64,000 nt of DNA from Caldilineaceae bacterium SB0661_bin_34 (GTDB taxonomy: Bacteria > Chloroflexota > Anaerolineae > Caldilineales > Caldilineaceae), in assembly GCA_009841145.1 (NCBI GenBank), contig VXMJ01000057.1, positions 1 to 64,000 of the forward strand, written 5' to 3'. Made by a program: the position numbers and the translations under genes. Below the pieces are notes generated by a model. It had not been told where the DNA came from. It saw only the letters and a program-made list of their open reading frames with translations, and searched no databases. The stretch's first letter is position 1; every line of letters starts with the position of its first letter. This document shows positions 43,382 to 52,009 of this stretch, piece by piece.

Positions 43382-45619
43382 GTGACCGGATTGCCGATCC
43401 TGGCCGATAAGGCGGCGGCCAAGGCCAGATCACCACTGAAGCTCTATGTGCAGGGTCCGTACGGCACCGGCAAGACCTCCTTGTCCCTGCACAGGTTGGC
43501 CTGGCTGCAACAAACCTTTCCGGCTGAGGGCTTCAGGACAGTGGTCCTCCTGCCGACCAACCTGTCGCGGCCCGAGTTCCGCAGACGGTGGTGCCCATTC
43601 GCCAACCGGACCGCCAACCAGCCGCGGATACTGACGCCCCATCGCCTGGCCAGCACCGCGGTGACCCTGGCTTGGCCTGAACTGGCGGCGGAAGCCGGCT
43701 TTGCAACGCCGCTGGCCGAACCTGTCCCCATCACCCGGGAGCATGTGCAATACATCCTCATCCCCCGTGTGAAGTCCCTGTTCCAAGAGGGCAGGCTTGC
43801 GGGGGCGGCAGCCAAGTACAGCCGCCGGGAACGGAGGGTGGTACGGGAGGCGATTGAAATCCTGCGGGCGTCCGCAATGTACAGGCTGACGTTCCAGGAG
43901 GCGCAGAACCGCCTGATTGACGGTCTTCAACCCGGACCCTACCGGGAAGGAGTTGCGGCATCCCTGACCAATGTCGCGGACCTCCTGGCAGACTTCCGGC
44001 GGTTCTGCCTGGCACACGGCCTGATCGACGAAAGCCTGCTGATCAGCCTGTTTTACCGGGTTATTGAACGTGAAGACCTCCTGCAAAGCTGCGTGTTACC
44101 CACCTGTCGCCACTTGCTGGTCGAGAATTTAGAGGAACAGACCTATAACACCCACGCGCTTATTCGAACACTGGCGCCCCATTTGGAATCACTCCTCATC
44201 ACGGCGGACGAGGATGCCGGTGTCAGGTACTTCGATGGTGGATACCCCGAAGGCTGCAGCGACATTGCCGCACTGTGCGATCTGCGCGTGCGGACCGCCA
44301 ATCCGGCCAATCCGATCCAATCCCTTCTGGCCGAAGGGCTCAACGCAGCGAACAGAGACCGGGATCCTGCCCTATCCGAAGTCATCGACTGGGACGTGGA
44401 TGGGCGGATCGAATTGCGTTCAACGGGTGGCAGGGCGAAGGGACCGCATGGCGGACGATTGGTCCACTCCAGCCACCAACACAACATTGACATGCTCGCC
44501 GGGGCAGCGGATCTCGCGGCGAGTCTGATTGCAGGCGGCGTTGAGCCCGGCGCCATCGCCTTGGTGGCCCCGATCGTCACCAATCAAATGAGGGTGACCC
44601 TGAAACAGCACCTTGCCGATGCCGGTGCCAACCTGTACTCGCACCGTCCCAGCCGCGCCCTGCACGAAGAACCAGCCACGAGAGCATTGTTGTGTCTCGC
44701 CCGGATCGCCTATCCCGGACTCGCCGCGAGTGGACCCGGAGAGCTTGATCTCCGCGTTGCATTGATGAAGTCCATCAAGGGTCTGGCCGGTCTACAGGCG
44801 CACCACTTAGCCAGGGCCTGGCTCCCCCACTGGGAGTCCGATGAAACGGGATTCATTCACTTGCCCGCCGAGATAGGCGAGCAAATCGGCACAACCCGTG
44901 GCCGGGACTGGGACGCACTAAGGAATTGGTTGGTTGCCTACCGAAGCGAGGAAAGTACATTTTCACTGCACGGATTTCTCGCCCGTCTGATCCACGAAGT
45001 GCTGAGCAAACCCCAGTATGGATTCGACCGTAATCCGGAGGATATGCGAGTAGCCGCGCATTTGGCACGTTCGGCTGCCGTGTTCAGGGAACTCGTACTG
45101 AAACACGGAATCCATACAGACTTGGCAACCGACCCGGAGAACGGGGCCGCCGCGCTGTTCACGGATCTCGTGGAAGAGGGGTTGCTGGGCGATCCCTATG
45201 TCCCGGACGAGGATCCGCCCGGAGACGCCGTCTTCCTGGCACCTGTGACATCCCTACTGATGCGGTACCGGTCATGGCGACACCAGATATGGCTAGACAT
45301 TGGCAGCGAACTCTGGGGGCAACGCCTGCGCGGGCAGCTGGCTCATCCGTGGGTGCTGTCCCCCACACGCACGCATGGCGGCCCGTGGCGGGACGGCGAG
45401 GAAACCCTGGTCAGCAGGATGCTCCTGCATCGCTTCGTGACGGGCCTGGCACGGCGCACCCGCGATTGTGTATGGCTCCTGCACTGCGACTACAACGAAA
45501 GGGGTGGCGAACAACGAGGCCCGTTGTTGCCCGTTTATCAGTACGTTGCCAATGTGGAAGAGGAAAGCAGTCACCCCCCCACCCCGTACGAGGTTGTGCA
45601 ACCCCGGAACCGGTCATGA
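43382..45619 (+). CDS. SF1 (UvrD/Rep-like) helicase-like protein with degenerate motif II
   Basis: This 745-residue P-loop protein begins with the helicase Walker A QGPYGTGKTS (Lys31) followed by an SF1-type SLHRLAWL helix. Where UvrD has DExQ, this protein reads LLVENLEEQTYN. Later stretches such as ALVAPIVTNQMRVTLKQHL and the C-terminal LLHRFVTGLARRTRDCVWLL resemble helicase domain 2 and a motif VI-like region. No nuclease motif or zinc finger is seen. GTG at 43382 follows AGAGG; a TTG at 43355 is possible. Its stop overlaps the methyltransferase start (ATGA, 45616-45619). Exact function unknown. Confidence 0.65.
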   Translation: MTGLPILADKAAAKARSPLKLYVQGPYGTGKTSLSLHRLAWLQQTFPAEGFRTVVLLPTNLSRPEFRRRWCPFANRTANQPRILTPHRLASTAVTLAWPELAAEAGFATPLAEPVPITREHVQYILIPRVKSLFQEGRLAGAAAKYSRRERRVVREAIEILRASAMYRLTFQEAQNRLIDGLQPGPYREGVAASLTNVADLLADFRRFCLAHGLIDESLLISLFYRVIEREDLLQSCVLPTCRHLLVENLEEQTYNTHALIRTLAPHLESLLITADEDAGVRYFDGGYPEGCSDIAALCDLRVRTANPANPIQSLLAEGLNAANRDRDPALSEVIDWDVDGRIELRSTGGRAKGPHGGRLVHSSHQHNIDMLAGAADLAASLIAGGVEPGAIALVAPIVTNQMRVTLKQHLADAGANLYSHRPSRALHEEPATRALLCLARIAYPGLAASGPGELDLRVALMKSIKGLAGLQAHHLARAWLPHWESDETGFIHLPAEIGEQIGTTRGRDWDALRNWLVAYRSEESTFSLHGFLARLIHEVLSKPQYGFDRNPEDMRVAAHLARSAAVFRELVLKHGIHTDLATDPENGAAALFTDLVEEGLLGDPYVPDEDPPGDAVFLAPVTSLLMRYRSWRHQIWLDIGSELWGQRLRGQLAHPWVLSPTRTHGGPWRDGEETLVSRMLLHRFVTGLARRTRDCVWLLHCDYNERGGEQRGPLLPVYQYVANVEEESSHPPTPYEVVQPRNRS

Positions 45620-46230
45620 ACGAGGAAACAGCCTATTGGAACGGGCGGTACACCCACGGCAGTACGCCTTGGGACACCGGCATCACACCACCCGAAGTCG
45701 TTGCGTTCTGGGAAGCACACAGCGACCACTTTCCCCCAGACGCCTTGGCCGTGGATGTAGGTTGCGGCACACAGACCAACCTGGAGTTCCTGGCCCAACA
45801 GGGCGTCCGTGCCATCGGCTTCGACTTGAGTCTGGTCGCCCTGATTAAGGGTCTGCATCGGCACCGGGAGGCTCGGGCTTCCGGTTTGCGGACGGGAGCT
45901 GCCGTCGCGGACGCGTCCACATGGCCATGCCGAACGTCGGAAGCCAGCTATGTGCTCGATGTCGGCTGCCTGCACACTCTGGAACCGGACCAGCGACGTG
46001 CGTATGTCCTTGAACTGGCACGCGTGCTGAAACCCGGAGCCTGGTATCACCTGTTCTGCTTTCAGCGGCTTTCGCCGGCGCCACTCGACCTGGAACAGCG
46101 CAGGTTCTTCCTCAAGGGGGAGCTGGATGCGTTGTTCGACGAACAGTTTGTCACCGACCTGGAACAAGTGGACGAACAACCCCAAGACGGGAAACATGGC
46201 ACGTGGAGGCTGATGCGCAGCATAGGATGA
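45616..46230 (+). CDS. SAM-dependent methyltransferase (TPMT/class I-like)
   Basis: This 204-residue class I methyltransferase has motif I DVGCGTQTNLEFL (about residue 47), the acidic residue after the second strand in IGFDLS, and a post-motif region YVLDVGCLHTLEP. The N-terminal YWNGRYTHGSTPWDTG resembles thiopurine or tellurite methyltransferase-type enzymes that act on small, often sulfur or chalcogen, substrates. ATG at 45616 overlaps the stop of the helicase-like gene, so the two are co-translated. Substrate unknown. Confidence 0.87.
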   Translation: MNEETAYWNGRYTHGSTPWDTGITPPEVVAFWEAHSDHFPPDALAVDVGCGTQTNLEFLAQQGVRAIGFDLSLVALIKGLHRHREARASGLRTGAAVADASTWPCRTSEASYVLDVGCLHTLEPDQRRAYVLELARVLKPGAWYHLFCFQRLSPAPLDLEQRRFFLKGELDALFDEQFVTDLEQVDEQPQDGKHGTWRLMRSIG

Positions 46231-46349
46231 TCGCGGCCTTGACCCGTCCGCACCACTTCCCAACCTTCGCCGACGGCGATTCGGCCGCGCGGGGAGGGAA
46301 TGGTCCCGGCCGTCCCCGACATCAGGCGGTTCCCCAGGCCGTCTAACAT

Positions 46350-46363
46350 TGAGCGATTGCTCA
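46350..46363. repeat. Short inverted repeat TGAGC-GATT-GCTCA upstream of the alpha/beta hydrolase gene
   Basis: Two 5-base arms flank four bases, 42 bases before the ATG at 46405. It could be an operator or chance; no second copy was seen. Confidence 0.3.
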
Positions 46364-46404
46364 GGGACCAGACCTCGATCCCGCAACCAAAGACAGAGTG
46401 CACC

Positions 46405-47436
46405 ATGCCAGATTCCCAAACCCGATTTCGGTTGGATAATTCTTTGGAGACTCTTTACGCCGGACGGGCTGCCGACCTGGCCTGCACCGCCGATGATCCC
46501 CGCTCCCTGTTGGCGTGGCAAGTCGCAACGCGGCGTCAAGCGAAGGCGATGCTGGGCATCGCGGATGTGCCAACTCCCCGCATCACGTCCAGGTTTCTGT
46601 TGCACAAGCGGGATCGGGGCCTCATCGAAGAAGAAAAGTGGCTGGTCGAGACCGACTCGGCTCCGGACATACCCCTGTACTTGTTGCGGCCAACCGCGTC
46701 CAATCCCCGGGGCACACTGCTGGTCTTCCACGGACACAACCCGTCCGTCCAGACCATTCTGGGAAACTACCCGTCGAAAGAGGAGCAGAGTGAGGCCGAG
46801 GGACGCGACGGAAACTACGCCCAACTGTTGGCCGAAGCCGGCTATCTGGTGTGTTCGGTGGAACAGCGGGGTTTCGGCGAACGGCAAAGCGGAACCCCTG
46901 TGCAGGACATTCCCAACTCGTGTCGGCACCAGTCGTTCTTCTACCAGATGTTGGGGCGCACCATGGTTGGGGAACGGTGCCTTGACGGCAAAGTCGCACT
47001 GGACTTCCTGGCCACCATGGAGAACCCGGTGTCCGGCGACATCGGCATAACCGGCAACTCTGGCGGCGGCACGACCACACTCTGGCTGGCAGCCATCGAC
47101 GAGCGGCTCGCGGTGGCCGTACCGGGATGCTACTTCTGCAGCTTCAAGGAGTCGATCATGGATATCCGACACTGCGAATGCAACTATGTGCCCGGGTCCG
47201 CCGGCCGGCTTGACATGGGAGACTTGGCCGCCTTGATTGCCCCGAGACCGCTCCGGTGTATTCAGGGAATCATGGATCCGATATTCCCGATCGACGCATC
47301 CCGCGCGGAATTCGCACGAACCAGGAAGGTCTACGAACTCCTGGAGGCTTCGGATCGGATCAGCATGTCCGAATTCGAGACCGGGCACGCCTACAACGCA
47401 GGGGCCGCCGCCGATTGGTTCGACCGCTGGCTTTGA
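46405..47436 (+). CDS. Alpha/beta hydrolase (acetylxylan-esterase/dienelactone-hydrolase-like)
   Basis: This 343-residue alpha/beta hydrolase has the nucleophile motif GNSGGGTTT, an aspartate in GIMDPIFPID and the His in ETGHAYNAG, in the expected order. It has a roughly 60-residue N-terminal cap before the LLVFHGHNP core strand and oxyanion region. The family includes esterases that act on acylated sugars. ATG at 46405 opens the conserved part, after an open leader from 46300. It heads the plus-strand catabolic cluster with sulfatase, PhyH, Gfo/Idh and isomerase genes. Confidence 0.85.
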   Translation: MPDSQTRFRLDNSLETLYAGRAADLACTADDPRSLLAWQVATRRQAKAMLGIADVPTPRITSRFLLHKRDRGLIEEEKWLVETDSAPDIPLYLLRPTASNPRGTLLVFHGHNPSVQTILGNYPSKEEQSEAEGRDGNYAQLLAEAGYLVCSVEQRGFGERQSGTPVQDIPNSCRHQSFFYQMLGRTMVGERCLDGKVALDFLATMENPVSGDIGITGNSGGGTTTLWLAAIDERLAVAVPGCYFCSFKESIMDIRHCECNYVPGSAGRLDMGDLAALIAPRPLRCIQGIMDPIFPIDASRAEFARTRKVYELLEASDRISMSEFETGHAYNAGAAADWFDRWL

Positions 47437-47694
47437 GCGTACCGGTTGGCGAGACCAGGTACGTGAGGACCGCAAGCGATGCAGCCCCCGCGCGCAACGG
47501 AACCGGACCACCAGGCAGCGTGCATCGCCACTTGGCAAACGGGCAGCTCGGGGTTCCCGGCGGCCTGACTGCCGGAGGCGAAACCCAACCATCGTTTCCC
47601 GCACCTTCGTCCGGTAACCTACAATTTCCGTGCCGGGCCCGGTTCCCGCAGCCCGATCGTTCCCGTCCCCTGCAACCCGTCCCGCGAGGTTTCC

Positions 47695-49095
47695 ATGGCC
47701 GCAGCGCAGTCACGTCCCAACCTGATCCTGATGGGCATCGATTCCATTCGTGCCGACCACATGAGCTGCTACGGCTACGAACGCCTGACAACCCCCCATC
47801 TGGACAAGTTCGCGGACAGCGGCGCCTTGTTCGAGAACACCATCAGCGCCCACATTCCAACCACATCGGCCTACGGTTCGATGCTGACCGGCCGCGACAC
47901 GTTCGGAACGCAGGTTGTGGCCCTGCGCCACCGCGGAGGTCTGCGATCGGACATCAAGACCTTGCCGGAAATGCTGCGGGCCGTTGGATACGACACCACG
48001 TGTGTCGGGTTCACGGGCAACCCCAGTTCGCGTGGCTTCGACACCTACCTGGACTATGCGGCCTGGGGCAGCTGGGCCACGGGACGCAGTCCCAAGGCCC
48101 AGAAACTGAACGAGGTTGCGGTACCCGAGCTGGAACGCTTGGCGGCGGGCGACAGGCCCTTCTTTCTCTTCCTCCGGCACATGGATCCGCATGCCCCCTA
48201 CCTGCCGCCGGCACCATACGAACGGGCGTTCTACCACGGCAATGAACTGGACCCCGGCAACCGCTCCATGGATCCGGTGATGGCGTTCAAGCCCTTCAGG
48301 GACTTCTTCCGCATGTGGATGCCGCCCGGTGTCACCGACAAGGACTACGTGATCGCGCAGTACGACGGCGCGATTGCGTACATGGACGCCTGCATCGCCA
48401 CGCTGCTCGAATCGATCACCGCCCTGGGGCTGGACAACAACACGCTGGTGGTGATCAACGGGGATCATGGCGAGACCCTCTACGACCACGAGTGCTGGTT
48501 CGACCACCACGGCATCTACGACAACGTACTGCACGTGCCGCTGCTGATGCGGTTCCCCGGCCGAGTCCCGGCAGGCCTGCGCCTGGCCGGCTACAACCAG
48601 CACAAGGACCTAGTCCCGACCATCCTCGACTATCTCGGGGAGGAGACCGACCAGGATCTGGACGGACGCAGTCTGCGCAAGCTGGTCGACGGGGAGATGG
48701 ACACCTTCGAAACCGGGATTTACATCACCGAATGCACCTGGATGCGCAAGCACGGCTGGCGGACTCCGCAATTCAAGTACATGCATGCCCTGGAGCCGGA
48801 TTTCCACTTCAAACCCGAAATCGAGCTGTATGATCTGAGTGTGGATCCGGGGGAAGACCACAACATCGCGCCGGAAAATCCCGAACTGTGCGACTATTTC
48901 GAAGGTCGGATCCAGGCCTGGATCGCCAAGCGGGAGGCCGAGACCGGTCTGCCCAACCCCGTGCAGAACCAGCCGCACTGGCATGGGAACATGGACATTG
49001 AATACTTCCGTTCGTCGCAGGAGGCCTACGACACCCTGCATATTGGGGATCCCATGCAGGGCCAGCGCCTGCAGGCGGGAGAGAGCGAGGATTGA
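47695..49095 (+). CDS. Sulfatase-like hydrolase of the alkaline phosphatase superfamily without FGly Cys/Ser
   Basis: This 466-residue protein has the N-terminal metal motif LMGIDSIRADHMSCYGY and the second metal site INGDHGETLYDH. At the nucleophile site, where sulfatases have CxPxR or SxPxR, the sequence is SAHIPTTSAYGSMLTG (residues 51-66), with neither Cys nor Ser at the expected place; a Thr (56 or 57) may take its role. ATG at 47695 follows GAGG. It is 72 bases ahead of a PhyH gene. It could be a phosphodiesterase or sulfatase variant; substrate not determinable. Confidence 0.83.
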   Translation: MAAAQSRPNLILMGIDSIRADHMSCYGYERLTTPHLDKFADSGALFENTISAHIPTTSAYGSMLTGRDTFGTQVVALRHRGGLRSDIKTLPEMLRAVGYDTTCVGFTGNPSSRGFDTYLDYAAWGSWATGRSPKAQKLNEVAVPELERLAAGDRPFFLFLRHMDPHAPYLPPAPYERAFYHGNELDPGNRSMDPVMAFKPFRDFFRMWMPPGVTDKDYVIAQYDGAIAYMDACIATLLESITALGLDNNTLVVINGDHGETLYDHECWFDHHGIYDNVLHVPLLMRFPGRVPAGLRLAGYNQHKDLVPTILDYLGEETDQDLDGRSLRKLVDGEMDTFETGIYITECTWMRKHGWRTPQFKYMHALEPDFHFKPEIELYDLSVDPGEDHNIAPENPELCDYFEGRIQAWIAKREAETGLPNPVQNQPHWHGNMDIEYFRSSQEAYDTLHIGDPMQGQRLQAGESED

Positions 49096-49167
49096 CAGGC
49101 CCGGTCGGACCACAGCCGGCCACCCATCAATGCCCTTGAACGAGACCAGAGGAGGAGCAAGGCACCC

Positions 49168-49953
49168 ATGTTGAGCCAACAGCAAATCGATCAGTTCCAC
49201 CGCGACGGCTTCCTGAACGCCGGCAAGGTCCTGTCCCAGGAGACTGTCGACCGCCTCAACGCTGAGGTGATGCGGACTATCGAGGACAGCGAAAACCCCG
49301 AAGTCCGGCAACCCGTCAGCTGCCGCAACCTCAATGTGAACGACGAGGAACCGGTGTGGCAAATCGTGGACATCTGGATCAGTTCGGAATCCTTCCGCGA
49401 GCTGATTTTCCACCGGGACGTGACGCAGGGACTGGCACAGCTGACCGATGCCACCGAGTTGCGGATCTGGCACGACCAAATCCAATACAAGCCACCGCAG
49501 AAGGGCGGAGTCAACATGTGGCACCAGGACGCGCCGCTGTGGCCCATCATTGCGCCCATGACGGAAGTCACGGCCTGGATTGCGCTGGACGATGCGGGAA
49601 TCGACAACGGCTGCATGAGCATGGTGCCCGGATCCCACAAATGGGGCGACAACATCGACTTCCTCAATACATTGGAAAACTATGAGGCGATGCCGTCCAC
49701 CTTCGATGGTCATGACATTGAAGTCCGGCGGTGTCCGGTCCAGGCCGGCGAGGTCCACTACCACCATTCCCTGACCTGGCACGGCAGCCACGCCAACACC
49801 AGCGGCCGGCCGCGGCGGGCCATTGCCCTCCACTACATGACCCAGGAAACCACATACGTTGCCAGCGGCGAACACATCATGAAGCCCTATGTCACCGTCA
49901 ACGACGGCGACTTGTTGCAGGGCGAATATTTTCCGCGCGTCTATCCACATTAA
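49168..49953 (+). CDS. PhyH-family Fe(II)/2-oxoglutarate oxygenase
   Basis: This fourth PhyH-type gene encodes 261 residues with the iron site NMWHQDAPLWP (His, Asp), the distal His in LTWHGSHANTS and the cofactor Arg in RPRRAIALHYM. ATG at 49168 follows GGAGGAG. It is in a four-gene plus-strand operon: sulfatase-like, PhyH, Gfo/Idh/MocA, TIM-barrel isomerase (gaps 72, 42 and 38 bases). It is clearly different in sequence from the other three PhyH proteins of the window. Substrate unknown. Confidence 0.88.
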   Translation: MLSQQQIDQFHRDGFLNAGKVLSQETVDRLNAEVMRTIEDSENPEVRQPVSCRNLNVNDEEPVWQIVDIWISSESFRELIFHRDVTQGLAQLTDATELRIWHDQIQYKPPQKGGVNMWHQDAPLWPIIAPMTEVTAWIALDDAGIDNGCMSMVPGSHKWGDNIDFLNTLENYEAMPSTFDGHDIEVRRCPVQAGEVHYHHSLTWHGSHANTSGRPRRAIALHYMTQETTYVASGEHIMKPYVTVNDGDLLQGEYFPRVYPH

Positions 49954-49995
49954 GATCCGGACCCAACCGGGTCGACAGTCCAAAGGACCTTCCCC

Positions 49996-50982
49996 ATGCT
50001 CAACGTTGCCGTGGTCGGTATCGGGAACATCGGCCAAAACCACTCGCGCATCTACCAGGCCCACCCGGACACGGAGCTCGTGGCGGTGGTGGACGTCGTC
50101 GAAGCCGCTGCCGTCGCCGGTGGCGAACGATTCGGCGTACCCCACTTCACATCCATCTCGGATCTGCTCGCGAGCGATATCCACGTGGACATGGCCAGCG
50201 TCTGCACCGCGGGCAAGGAAAACGGCGGCGACCACTACGAACCGACCATGGCCCTGCTCGGGGCCGGCATTCCGGTGCTGGGGGAGAAGCCGATTTCCAA
50301 CGAGCTGCCCAAGGCGCGGGAGATGGTGGCCCTGGCCCAGGAACGCAACCTGCGATACGGCATCAACCTGAACCATCGGTTCACGCCTGCCGCCATACGG
50401 GCCAAGGAGTGGGTGGATGCCGGCCGCCTCGGGGAACTCAACATCATCAACATGACGATGTGGATCAACAACCCCAACGAGACGTCGGAGCATTTCCACA
50501 TGCGGGCGCTGCATCCGCACTCCCTGGACGTGATGCGCTACTTCGCCGGCGATGTCGAGAAGGTGCAGGCGTTCTTCAAGAAGGGAAAGGGCCGTGCCAT
50601 CTGGTCCAACGTGCAGGTCAACCTGCTCTTCCGGAACGGCGTCATCGGGCACCTGACCGGCAGCTATGATGCGGGGGGCAGCTTTGGGCTGGAGACCCTC
50701 GAGGTTGTGGGCTCCGCCGGCCGCTTCGTCCTGCGCGAAGCCTGCCAGCATCTGGAGTTCTACCCGCGCCACAGCATGGAAACCGAGTCCTACGCCTACC
50801 TGGGCGGCATGATGGCGTTTCCGGAGACCTTCGACTCGAGGCTCGCACGCTGGATCGAGCAGAACAAGGCCGGCGCGGCACCCGAAGACATCGATGCCTC
50901 GGGGGAGGACGCCCTGCGAGTTCAAACCATCATTGAAGGCGCGATTGAGTCCTGGCACACCGGAAAGGTGGTGTCCGTCTAG
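49996..50982 (+). CDS. Gfo/Idh/MocA family oxidoreductase
   Basis: This 328-residue member of the family carries the Rossmann motif VVGIGNIGQNHSRIY and the lysine signature PVLGEKPISNEL. It likely oxidises a sugar hydroxyl with NAD(P). ATG at 49996 follows AAGGA. It stands 42 bases after the PhyH gene and 38 bases before the isomerase. Its paralogue at 16831-17907 lies in the other sialidase-type cluster, so both catabolic clusters carry one Gfo/Idh enzyme together with one PhyH oxygenase. Confidence 0.9.
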   Translation: MLNVAVVGIGNIGQNHSRIYQAHPDTELVAVVDVVEAAAVAGGERFGVPHFTSISDLLASDIHVDMASVCTAGKENGGDHYEPTMALLGAGIPVLGEKPISNELPKAREMVALAQERNLRYGINLNHRFTPAAIRAKEWVDAGRLGELNIINMTMWINNPNETSEHFHMRALHPHSLDVMRYFAGDVEKVQAFFKKGKGRAIWSNVQVNLLFRNGVIGHLTGSYDAGGSFGLETLEVVGSAGRFVLREACQHLEFYPRHSMETESYAYLGGMMAFPETFDSRLARWIEQNKAGAAPEDIDASGEDALRVQTIIEGAIESWHTGKVVSV

Positions 50983-51020
50983 CCTACTTCCAAGTCCAAA
51001 CTTTCGCCTAAGGAGCCCAC

Positions 51021-51818
51021 ATGCAGCTTGGCATCAATTCGGTCCTATTTGGGGGCCACGACCTGGAGACCGCCTTCAAGTACGCCCAGTGCGCCGGCTA
51101 TGACGGCATTGAGCTGGCCGCCATCCCCGCAATGGCCGACCACTTGGACCTAGATCGATGGCAGGACCAGGCCGAGGACATCCGAAACCTGTCCCGGACC
51201 TACGAATTGCCCCTGCTAGCGATGGAGCAGCCGAGTCAGGAGCCCGAGGTGATGGAGAAGGCCATGCAGGCCGCCGCCGAGATTGGCGTACCCATCGTCA
51301 ACTGCGGCCCGGGCGGCGAAGCCGACAATGAGGAGAGCCTACAGCAGTCCATCGAGGCACTGGGACGCCTGACGGACCGTGCCGAGCACTACGGTGTAAT
51401 CCTCTGCGTTAAGGCCCATGTGGGCAACGCCGTGTACAACACGCCCACTACCCTGAAAGTCATGGAAGCAATCTCCAGTCAGGCTTTCGGCATCGACATG
51501 GACCCCAGCCACATCCACCGCGCGAACGAGAATCCCGTCGAGGCCATCGCGGCCGTAATCCAACGGGTAAAGCACGTTCACATCAGGGACTGCCGGGGGC
51601 GTCAGGAAGGACCCGGCGATCCGCAAAACCAAGCCAACGGCCGTGGCGACATCGATCTTCTGGGCTACATTCGCGTACTGCACGAACACGGCTACGACGG
51701 CCCCTTGAACCTGGAGGTGATTGGCGCCAGGGAATATGGCGTTGCCGAATGCTGCGTGATTGCCGCAGAGGCCAAGGGCCACATGCAAGCCTGCCTACAG
51801 GCTTGCGGAGCCCGTTGA
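51021..51818 (+). CDS. Sugar phosphate isomerase/epimerase (xylose isomerase-like TIM barrel)
   Basis: This 265-residue protein of the AP-endonuclease-2/xylose-isomerase-like fold has probable metal ligands near CVKAHVGNAV, FGIDMDPSHI and VKHVHIRDCRG, with a terminal Glu in NLEVIGARE. ATG at 51021 follows AAGGAG. It ends the sulfatase-PhyH-Gfo operon. Proteins of this family interconvert keto and aldo sugars or act on inositol derivatives; no more can be said. Confidence 0.85.
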   Translation: MQLGINSVLFGGHDLETAFKYAQCAGYDGIELAAIPAMADHLDLDRWQDQAEDIRNLSRTYELPLLAMEQPSQEPEVMEKAMQAAAEIGVPIVNCGPGGEADNEESLQQSIEALGRLTDRAEHYGVILCVKAHVGNAVYNTPTTLKVMEAISSQAFGIDMDPSHIHRANENPVEAIAAVIQRVKHVHIRDCRGRQEGPGDPQNQANGRGDIDLLGYIRVLHEHGYDGPLNLEVIGAREYGVAECCVIAAEAKGHMQACLQACGAR

Positions 51819-52009
51819 GGATACCGGGACGGAATCCATGTGGGGCTGCGGCTTATGCCGACAGCCCGTTGACGGACACCCCAAGCTGACGAACCATCGC
51901 GCATGCGTCTCTGTGAGACGCCCCCGCCTACGAACGCCGGACCGGACCCGTAGGGCCGACGGTCTGGCCCGCTCGAATTATCCGGACTTCGCCTGCGGAG
52001 GCCCCTCCC

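Noticed and set aside
45571-47604. 677-codon minus-strand frame opposite the methyltransferase and alpha/beta hydrolase
   Set aside because: It is a shadow of two recognised genes and has no motif.
48610-50958. 782-codon open frame on the minus strand opposite the sulfatase, PhyH and Gfo genes
   Set aside because: It is antisense to three well-supported genes and shows no domain motif; long antisense frames are common in high-GC DNA with strong codon bias.
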